Positions 8,829 through 18,100 of a stretch of DNA of 22,385 nt are shown in pieces. Where the stretch lies: positions 1 to 22,385 of the forward strand of contig LWCA01000598.1 of the NCBI GenBank assembly GCA_001642005.1, in the 5' to 3' direction. Position 1 is the first letter of the stretch. Each line of letters begins with the position of its first letter. Origin of the DNA: Intoshia linei. Taxonomy: Eukaryota; Orthonectida; Rhopaluridae. Position numbers and translations under genes: made by a program. The notes beneath the pieces were generated by a model, which worked only from the letters and a program-made list of their open reading frames with translations, did not search any database and had not been told where the DNA came from.

Positions 8829-10253
8829 ATGTTTTGTCCAGTTTGCAATAGTCAATTAATAACTAATCCTAAGTTTATGAAAACAATGTGCTTTACTTGT
8901 AGAAATTGCAGTTATCACTATTCTGACTTCGACAAGGTATATTTTTGAAATTCTTTCAATAACAAAGTTTCTATTAAACTAAATTTTGCAAATATGTGGA
9001 TCATAAATATTTACTAAACTATTTGCAATGTAGCACTTAATCAGAATCCATAGCCGAAACTACCCATTTAGAGGACATCCAACAATTAGTTATCCCCTAA
9101 AAAATTTCACAAACGATGAGTACTGTCATATGGCCATTAGATCCGGAAAAAAAGTGGTTTTCTTAATCTATCCCTAGGTCTAGTCTGTGGCCAGTAGTTT
9201 GCCTATCCCTACCCTAATGTATATGATTATTTTAACTAGAATCATTAATGATTTTATGGCACGTCACTTATAACATAATTCATAATTCACCTCTCGTGTT
9301 TTATTGATATTATATTTATAAATTGTATTAAAAATTATTTAGAATTTTAGATTTAAGAATTGTGTAGCAACGAAAAATATTCCGAAGGAATGAATTATTT
9401 AGATTTTCACCTATATTTCTTTATTGGAAATGAGTAGACGTTCAATGAAAATTTTTTTGCAATTGTAGGATCAATATTTACATTTTCTGGAATAAGCTCT
9501 ATCAAAATATATTTTTTTTAATTTTCGGACGGTTAATTATTTCACTTTTTTTTTTAATAAAATATTTCGGAAAAAAAATATATGAATACTAAAATGCTTT
9601 TTTGATAGTGAAGGCGTCACTTATTCAGACTGAAATTTTTTGTGTGTGTTAACAGGATACAACTGTAACACCTGTAAATTTTTTTAAATTCTAGGGTTGT
9701 TTTCATAAAAAAAGGGAATTTGGGGTTTTGGCCCTGAAGATATATATGGTTTAAATTTAAATTTATGATTTTTAAATTAATATCAGAGTATATATTTTAT
9801 TAAATTCTCGAACTCGTTTGATTTTAAAAAAAAGGAGAATCGGGCTTTTTGACCAGTAAGATGTGAGATTAAATATAAACGGTATCACACACAAACAAAT
9901 ATTGCATAGCATATTATATAAGTAAGGATTTAGGTTTCTTCGAAAGTATACCCAAAATTAAAGGAAGTAGACGATATTTTAGGAGGAAGCAAGGCTTGGG
10001 AAAACGTAGATTCGATAGAAGGTATATTTATTTATTTTTTCCGGTTCCAAACATGCTTAAATATTTGTAAAACAACTGCATATGCTTTGAATATAACACA
10101 AACTTATTTTAATAACCTACTTTAGAAACATGTCCAAAATGTGAAAAAAGACGAGCATTTTTTATGCAAGTACAAACAAGATCAGCCGATGAACCAATGA
10201 CTACATTTTATAAATGTTGCAACCCAAAATGTGGACACCGTTGGAAGGATTAA
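8829..10253 (+). CDS. POLR3K: RNA polymerase III subunit RPC10/RPC11 (POLR3K), complete, three exons
   Basis: Exons 8829-8936, 9934-10021 and 10126-10253 join in phase to give 107 aa (108 in human). This TFIIS-like subunit of RNA polymerase III drives cleavage of backtracked RNA and helps termination and reinitiation in the nucleus. The N-terminal zinc ribbon has CPVC at residues 3-6 and CRNC at 24-27. The middle segment [14 protein letters not shown] is highly conserved. The C-terminal ribbon has CPKC (68-71) and C96/C101, with the acidic hairpin [15 protein letters not shown] carrying the catalytic Asp-Glu pair. The ending GHRWKD matches the family. All splice sites are GT-AG. Intron 1 (997 bp) contains a repeat copy; intron 2 is 104 bp. 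The stop codon lies 6 bp from the stop codon of the convergent gene. Confidence 0.97.
9168..9217. mobile_element. hAT-like terminal fragment in POLR3K intron 1
   Basis: Read on the minus strand, the stretch starts TAGGGATAGGCAAACTACTG and runs on into GGCC, the common beginning of many animal hAT elements. No second end was found, so it is probably a solo fragment. Confidence 0.4.
9376..9925 (+). repeat. Unclassified interspersed repeat, copy 2 (in POLR3K intron 1)
   Basis: It starts with the same ATTCCGAAGGAATGAATTAT as copy 1. Read on the minus strand, it ends at TATATAATATGCT followed by TTTGTTTGTGTGTG, the same edge as copies 3, 5 and 6. At about 550 bp it is the copy with both edges clearest. 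Its right edge is only about 8 bp from the acceptor of POLR3K exon 2. Confidence 0.75.
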
Positions 10254-10258
10254 CAAAA

Positions 10259-10268
10259 TTTAATTAAA
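10259..10268. terminator. Palindromic TTTAATTAAA: candidate shared polyadenylation signal for two convergent genes
   Basis: The palindrome gives ATTAAA on the plus strand (10263-10268), 10 bp past the POLR3K stop, and ATTAAA on the minus strand (10259-10264), overlapping the stop of the opposite gene. ATTAAA is the commonest variant of the AATAAA signal. Use of both is inferred; another plus-strand AATAAA lies at 10351. Confidence 0.35.
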
Positions 10269-11256
10269 ACACGGATAACAGTCGTCTTGTCTCAAATCTT
10301 CTTGATCTGCATGAGGTTCACGAATCATCCAACAAAAACACATTAATGGAAATAAAAAAATCCAGGCGAGCGACGCTAGAACTAAATTTTTTTTGATAAA
10401 AATAAATATAAAACAAACTTCGGTTTCTTTTTTTATGATCTATCTTTTTTATTTTACTTTTTACTGGTTTACCAATTTTGTCAATTTCATCATAAGATGG
10501 TGGCCTGAAAATAAAAAACGATATAGTAGTGACACATTAAACGGACCATGGAGCAGTGATAAAAACGGAACATTTTTTCAAAATTTCAAGAATTTCATTA
10601 CTCTTACGTTTTTTTATATAAATGATTTGTGTAACTATAAAAAAATAAACATTTCATCATAAAATTTAATAAAAAGCTGACCATATTTTATTAAAACAAA
10701 AAAAATTGCTGGAAGCGATTCAGATAGAAAAATTGTTAAAAAATCGATACAATGTTTTTAGACTCACCTCCGAATGAATCTGATATTACAAATGAAATCT
10801 ATAATATGAAAGAAATTGAAACAATTAATTTTGAAACAGATATTACCTATCAATTGATGAAAAAATAAGTTTGTTCCCAGCACTGCATAACAGAAGATAT
10901 GATTTATAATTTGGACTTTAAGGCATATTTAAAATCTAAAAAAAACAGTGAGGAATTACCATCTCATCTTAGAATTACATAAAAAAAAAATATCAGATTA
11001 TATTTCAAATAATTTTGTAAACTTATTAAATGGTAAAATTTTTAAATAAATGAATATATTTTATAATTTAAATATTACATTATCTCCTTATTTAATTATT
11101 ACAGAAATTTGTGTAAAATAGTGTCAGTTAAAAACTCTTTCGTATTCGAATCTAGATGGTTATTATAAAAAAATTTTCAAAGTGTTCCGTTTAATGTGTC
11201 GCTACTTCATATATAAATTTTGCAAATTTAAGTTACCTGTCATCGCTAAAGCTCAT
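10260..11256 (-). CDS. Small single-pass membrane protein with PPxY motif, three tiny exons
   Basis: Three minus-strand exons join in phase: 11237-11256 (ATG plus 20 nt, donor GTAACT), 10473-10504 (32 nt, acceptor TATTTTCAG, donor GTAAAC) and 10260-10381 (acceptor AAATTTAG, stop TAA 10260-10262). The product is 57 aa: MSFSDDRPPSYDEIDKI, then a membrane segment (LASLAWIFLFPLMCFCWMI), then an acidic tail ending DDCYPCFN. PPSY is a PPxY site that binds WW domains of NEDD4-type ubiquitin ligases. The layout (PPxY, one hydrophobic helix, late C-x2-C) loosely recalls BRI3/LITAF-like proteins, but homology is not shown. Intron 2 is 91 bp. Intron 1 (732 bp) is mostly a mariner-like element. An acceptor-like CCGTAG lies one base before the ATG, so an upstream exon or trans-splicing is possible. 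Exon 1 is the least certain part. Confidence 0.55.
10529..11202. mobile_element. Mariner-like (TA-target) non-autonomous DNA transposon in a gene intron
   Basis: The left end GTGACACATTAAACGGACC and the right end, read on the minus strand, GCGACACATTAAACGGAAC match at 17 of 19 positions, and TA flanks both sides (10527-10528, 11203-11204). The 674-bp interior holds short broken protein-like stretches on the plus strand (for example NESDITNEIYNMKEIETI near 10775-10830) that I do not recognise, so the superfamily rests on the TA flanks alone. It sits within intron 1 of the PPxY gene. Without it and one TA, that intron would be 56 bp. Confidence 0.65.
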
Positions 11257-12117
11257 ACTACGGATTGATTTTTTAATTTAATAATTTGAGGTTCTAAATT
11301 ACAAATTCACATTAAAAATTATGAGAAAAAATTGTAAAGATAGTGAAATCATTATATATTGTTTAATTATTATTGATTGACCTTTAATATACTTTACTTC
11401 AGCGTGAACCAATCACACACAAATAGGTTACAATTAAGATAACTTGATGAAATTCTTTTACCTAAATTTGGTAAATGTAGGTTCAGATTTTTTTGCATGG
11501 CATCATTGATTAAAATATTGACGTAATTTATATAGACCACTATACATTGTTTTCGTCTGAGAAAGTAAACTAAATTTGGAATAATCGATTTTGTTATAAA
11601 AATGAAATATTAATATATTACCTAGTTTGACCTAATTTAACTATCCCGCCCTTGATCAAATTTTATACTGATTATGTTAATTACTTTAATATGGTAAATA
11701 CTGGACTCGCTATCTAGTCAAATTACATCAACAGCATCTGTCATTTTAGGTCACAAATATTTATATTCTTGATTGATATTGCGTTTACTTTTTATTTAAA
11801 CCATCATATACAATGTTATGTTTACTTTTTACCTGCATCAGTTATTGAGTACACTTTATCGACTAATATCGAATAATTGGATTACGTTTTGTTGAAATAA
11901 TATGATAATTTTAATAAGCATACTTAACATACTAAAAATTATTTAGTACTGTATTAAAATTTATGTAGTTTTAAAATGTATCCTATTCGCAACAATATTA
12001 ACAATTAACATTCAAGTAACCCATTTAATATTAAAAATTTTTAATACATTATAATAAATGAGTCGCATCTTTTTGGCTATATTTTAAATTGACAAAATTT
12101 AATAATAAAAAAAAAAA
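11257..12117. other. No gene seen; upstream of the PPxY gene and 3' side of MCCC2
   Basis: A+T-rich sequence that should hold the promoter of the PPxY membrane gene. I found no convincing exon, repeat or promoter motif. A minus-strand AATAAA (12118-12123) marks the probable MCCC2 polyadenylation signal at its right edge. Confidence 0.45.
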
Positions 12118-12123
12118 TTTATT
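12118..12123 (-). terminator. Polyadenylation signal of MCCC2
   Basis: TTTATT on the plus strand is AATAAA on the minus strand, about 32 bp past the MCCC2 stop codon (12155-12157). Confidence 0.55.
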
Positions 12124-12154
12124 TTCAAAATAATATAGATTTACAACTCAAAAC

Positions 12155-15100
12155 TTACATTCTAAATGTTCCGTATTTTGTGTCAGATGGAATATGATTC
12201 GCACATGCTACATGAAATGCATAGGAAATAACAGAGCGTGTTGAAGCTGGGTCAATTATTCCGTCATCCCAGAGGCTAAAATATTTTTATATTACAATAC
12301 GTATCCAATGGATATGCTTTGTTTGGCTGTGTGTGTGATCATTTATTTCAATAACTATCAGTCTTAGAATTTTATAAAGTCCACATTTATATTAAAGTTT
12401 TTTCCGGGGTAAAAGAAAGATAAATTTCAACTTCCCACATTCACATCTTACGGGTCAAAAAGCCCAATTATCCTTTTTTTGAAAATCAAACGAGTTCAAG
12501 AATTTAAAAAAATACACTCTGATACCAATTTTAAAATCATAAATTTAAATTTAAAAAAAAATATATCTTCAGGGCCAAAATCACAAATTACAATTTTTTT
12601 TAAATTGAAAACAGCCCTAGAATTAAAAAAAATACAGGTGTTACAGTTATATCCTGTTAACACACACAAAAAATTTCAATTTAAATAATTTACGCCTTCA
12701 CGGTCAAAAAAGCATTTTAGTATTCATATATTTTATTAACAAACAATCAGTGGCGTAGCGTTATAGTTTCTAGGAAACGAATAACCCATTTAATATATCG
12801 CTATACTATACTAATGAATTTTAATTGTTGTTAATACTTAAAACAATAGACCGGAAATTGGGGTCCATTGTACAAAAAATGTAAAATTTAATTTTAGTTA
12901 TAATAATATATTATAATAAATAAAATTTAGTTTTTACTGAGCACTGGAAAAGTAGCAACTTCCTTCTTTTTTGTATTTTTCAATTATTGTCTGTCTGTAA
13001 TTTTGCAAATCTTTACTGTCATACTAAATTATAAATTCTAGTCATGTTTTTCGATTGTATTGTTATTTTTTTAAAGGTTTACCAACAAATTACCTCTTTT
13101 TTTTCTCGGTTAAATTGGGCTTTTTTAATTTCAGTCAAAACATTTGCAGCTTGTTCTCCACCCATAACGGAAATTAGAGAATTTGGCCAAATGAAAAGAA
13201 AACGTGGACTAAATGATAATAATTTAAATATACATATACTAATAAATTTGGATTAATTTACCTGTAAGCCCTACCGCACATTCCATAATTACCGGCACCA
13301 AATGAACCACCGATAATCACAGTAATTTTAGGTACATTCGCACAAGAAACAGCAGTAACCAACTTTGCTCCATTTTTCGCAATACCACCTTGCTCAGCAT
13401 CTTTTCCAACCATAAAACCTAAATTGTATTAAAACTTCAAAATTAAACCGTGTAAATTTATTTACCCGTAATATTTTGTAAAAACAACAAAGGAATATTT
13501 TCTTTGCAACATAGCTGTATAAAATGTGCTCCCTATATTAAACATTTAAATATAGATGTCGAGTTAACAAATGACCATTTTATATTTAAATTGAAAAAAA
13601 TATTACAATTTTCAGTAACTGAAAAAGTTATTTTGATATGAGAATTAAAGGGTTCAGTTGCTCAAAAACGCTATAGCAAGTATGCTTTGCAGGAATGCAG
13701 AACATGTAATGTATTAGTGTGGCCAGAAAAAAGACGTACTATCAATTTTAGTTTATTTGATGATAAATGTAAAGCCAAAACTACTTATCTATGATGACAA
13801 ATAAAAATTTTTGGCTTAAAATTAATTCCAAATAAACTAAAAGTGATAGTACGTCTTTTTTCTGGCCACACTAAATGTATCCTTGATTTATATACAATTA
13901 AATGTCTGTGTTACCGTATATTTTGAAAATTAATCATAGAATTTAAAAAACCTTATTTTCTAATACATTTTTGCGCAGTAGAAGTTGATATCTATTTTTC
14001 AGTTTCCGAATTTGAGTCCTTCAGCGTCAACCCCCTAATTTGCCCTTTTGTTTAAAAATAAAATCAGCCCGAAAATTTAATCTAACATAAATCCTGGGAC
14101 GCGTTTTAAAGTCATTAACATAAGAAAAGAACACCTACATTTCCAAAATCCGAAATTACTCTTTGTTATAAAAATGAAACATGTCCTAAAATTATATAAA
14201 ACATAAATTCTAAGATAGTTTTTAAAATCATAGCATTATCATAAATGGCAACATCAAAAACTGTATTTTCAAGATCAAAATCCCAGATTACCATTTTTTT
14301 TTATAATGAAAATAGTCCTAGAATTTTAAAAAAAATTACAGTTCATACAGCTATATCGAGTTAACCCACACAGAAAATTTCAATAAGATAAAGTGATGAT
14401 TTCGGTGAACAAAGCACTTTAGTGTTCATTTTTTTTATTACGAAACTATTTTATTAACAACATGTAAAACAAAAAATTTGATATAATTAACGGTCCTAAA
14501 ATTTAAAAAAAAAATTATTTTGATACAGCTTATTCCAGTTGATATAAATACAAAATTTCAACCCCAGAAATCTACGCATTCCCGGTGAAAAATAATTTTT
14601 AATATATTATCAACCAATATTTTTCAAATGTTGGGATTAAAATTAAAAAGAACATGCATTTTCATCTGACAATTTCAAAACAGTGTGCATTGAACGTCTA
14701 CACATTTCCAATAAAGAGATATGGGTGGAAATATCATAAATTGATTCCTTCGGTTTTTTTATTGATATGCAATTTTTCATTTTATATTAAAAGGTAATGT
14801 GAAGTTTAGGAACGACCTAGCATTTTTAAGTAAGATTTTATTATTGAATTTATTCTTTGGTTGAATTAAAAAAGTTCACCCTCGGTAAAGTTAGAATGCT
14901 GTTTGTACCAAGTACATAAAAGTCAAACTAGTATTATTATAATTAATTATAAAGGTACCTTTAATGCACTTTCAGAATACAAAATTCCATTATTAGCTAA
15001 AATACCGATAGTGCGTCCGTTTATCTTAGCATAGCCTAAATTTTATAGTAATAGAAATTACATGTATATAATTTACCTGTAACTAAAGTATCCCCATAAA

Positions 15101-18100
15101 GTTGTTTAAATTCATCAAATTCACTTCCATCGACAATACGAGAAATTATCTAATTTGAAATTTGTATGATGTAAAATGTACATTATACATCCTAACTTAT
15201 ATAATATGCTACCCGATTTTTGTTTGTGTGTGTGTGTATGTTCAGCTTTATTTAAATAACTAACCGTCTTAGAATTTTATAAAGACCACATTTCAATTAA
15301 AATTTTTTTTACGAAGTGTTCGCAAACTTAATTTCAACCTTCCAAACTCACATCTTACAGGTCAAAAACCCCAATTGTCCTTTTTTTGAAAATCAAACAA
15401 GTTGGAGAATTTAAAAAAATATATACGCTTATACGGATTTTAAAATCATAAACATAATTATAAATTTAAATTTAAAAAAATTATATCTTCAGAGCCAAAA
15501 CCACAAATTACCCTTCTTTTTTTAATTAAAACAACCCTAAAATTTAAAAAATTTTACAGGTGATACTACTAATTACTGTATATTGTACAGTAATATGTGT
15601 TAAATTGTGTATGTCTTACACAATGTGTAATATTAATTACACATAATTTAAAATACATTTAAAAAATACATTTTTTCAAGTATAACAATTTTTCAGATTA
15701 AGTAAAGTGGCCAGAAAATATGTACTATCACTTTTATTTTATTTGGAATAAAGTTAATTAAACAAAAATTTTTATTCGTCATCATAGCTAAGTAGTTTTG
15801 GCTTTACATTTAATACCAAATAAACTAAAATTCATTGTACGTATTTTTTCTGGCCACTTTAGTTTAAGTTAAACTTTAACTGAAACTTGGAACGAATAAA
15901 GAATATTAATAATATTTAAAGTTACTACTAACAAAAATATAAACTAAACAAAAACTAACTTACCTCCCGAACATCAAATGAATTGTACAAACAATTTCCA
16001 ACCAATCCATATGTATCAAGGACATCATATAAGGGATCTTTAACATTTTGAACAGGGTCCACCTAATAAATATAATTAAAAATTGATTATCATGCTTTAC
16101 ATCAGTTATTCTCAACATTTTTTCCGTTGAGTGCGCTTGGAAGAAATTAAAAAAATTTATATGTGTTTAGTGCTCACTGAAAATCTCTATCATAGTATAA
16201 TATTTTGCTAAATGAAAAGATCACCAATGAAAAGGTCTCCAAAAATAATAATTTGACTTCTAATAAAGATAATTATTTAAAAAAACATTAATACACAAAA
16301 TCGTTACTAAACTATACATTTCAAAAAAAATGAGCTATCAATCAGTGATAAACAAGATACTTTCGACCACTGCGCTGACAACCGGTTCAGTTTGATAATA
16401 CAGAATATAAAAAATGTATATTACAGTTTGTCGAGAAAGACATTTGTTTTTCATAATTCGCCGAGCTAGGTACAGCGCGTGTTCATCATTATTCGCTAAA
16501 TAATCTACGACACCTGACACTCTAAGTTACTTATAAAATATGACATAATATTATGTAAAAAATAAAAAAATGATTCATATTAATATTATAATTAATATTA
16601 TTTTCAATTAATATTAAAATGATTAACAAAAACATACCTACTATGCATTTCACCGCCACCTAAATCTTCCATTGATACAGTTTCACCAATAGCAGCTTTA
16701 ACCTAATGATATACCGTGTAAAACCAAATCACACAATAATTGATAATATTACTAAAGGTGGTCCAGCAAGAAAAATACTTCCTTGGTTTTTAACTATAAC
16801 GCATTCATCCGACATGGCCGGTATATACGCTCCACCAGCAGTACATGAACCTAAAACGACAGCCACCTAAAAATATAATAATTATTTTTATTTAGACAAG
16901 ATTAATTGTAAAAATATTTCAGAATACTATTTTGTTCATTCATTAAAATACCCTCAGTAAGACGAAAATAAATGAATAAATTAAATATTTATAATAAATT
17001 TTAAAATAAATGGTTTTATAAAAATTGTTAATTATAATTAGAAATAATCATTATTAAACAAAAGATAATCAAATTCTTGGTGACAATTTTTGTTGTCCAA
17101 TTTTACTCATGAATCTCAAAACATCAAGATGTGTATGAAATTTATTTAAAAATATATTTTACTTGGGGAATGTTCTCAGCTGAAAATCTTGCTTGATTAT
17201 AAAAAAATCGACCAAAATGTTCTTGGTCTGGAAAAATTTCATGTTGATAAGGTAAATTCGCTCCGCCACTTTCAACTAAAATTTTTATTAGCATTTAAAA
17301 TATGTAAATGTGTAATTTATAATTTATCCTTACATATATAATATGCTGTTTGGCTGTGTGTGATCATTTATTTTAATAACTACCAGTTTAGAATTTTATA
17401 AAGTCCACATTTAAATTACAGTTTTTTCCGGGTATTAGTAAAAAAAATTTCAACCTCCTAAACTCACATCTTACGGGTCAAAAAGCCCAATTGTCCTTTT
17501 TTGTGAAAATCAAACGAGTTCGAAAATATAAAAAAATTACAGGTGGTACAGTTGTATCCTGTTAACACATACAAAACACAAAACAGTCAACCTGGTATAA
17601 TACAATATGACTCATATTGTATAACTAGATGGTTTTAATGAGAACAAGCAGGTTGAAAAGAATTTGAAAATTTCGAAAAACTTTCAAATTTTATCAAATT
17701 AATAAATAAAAAAAAATTTAGTGACCAACAAAATTTTTAAGTCTCAGTCAATAAAAACCTTTATCAAAGACTAGCGTGATAACAAAATATAATCAAACCA
17801 TAAAGATAAAAATTAGTCTGTTTAATAATGAAATTTTATAAAATATAAGTTAATAATTACCTAAATATATTGTAGGTAATCGATTCTCCCAAGCAATTGT
17901 TTGTGCACGTAAACCTTTCTTGACAGTTATAGGGTAATATGTTCCTGCCTTGACAGTTGGATCATTACATGATATCATGACATCTATACTATTAAAAATT
18001 ATGCATTTAAAATAAATAAAAAATACAATTAATTAGATCAAATTCAATAATAACATATTTAAAATTTGAACCGTTTTGAAATTTTAAAGGGCGTAAACAT

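Noticed and set aside
10393-10662. 89-codon plus-strand open frame with hydrophobic start
   Set aside because: It runs antisense through exon 2 of the PPxY gene and across the left end of the mariner-like element, so it is not one coding unit.
12479-12688. 69-codon plus-strand open frame with lysine-rich product
   Set aside because: Lies entirely in interspersed repeat copy 3; the same sequence in other copies is full of stops and frameshifts.
13044-13256. 70-codon plus-strand open frame
   Set aside because: It is the antisense shadow of MCCC2 exon 16, which matches the family on the minus strand.
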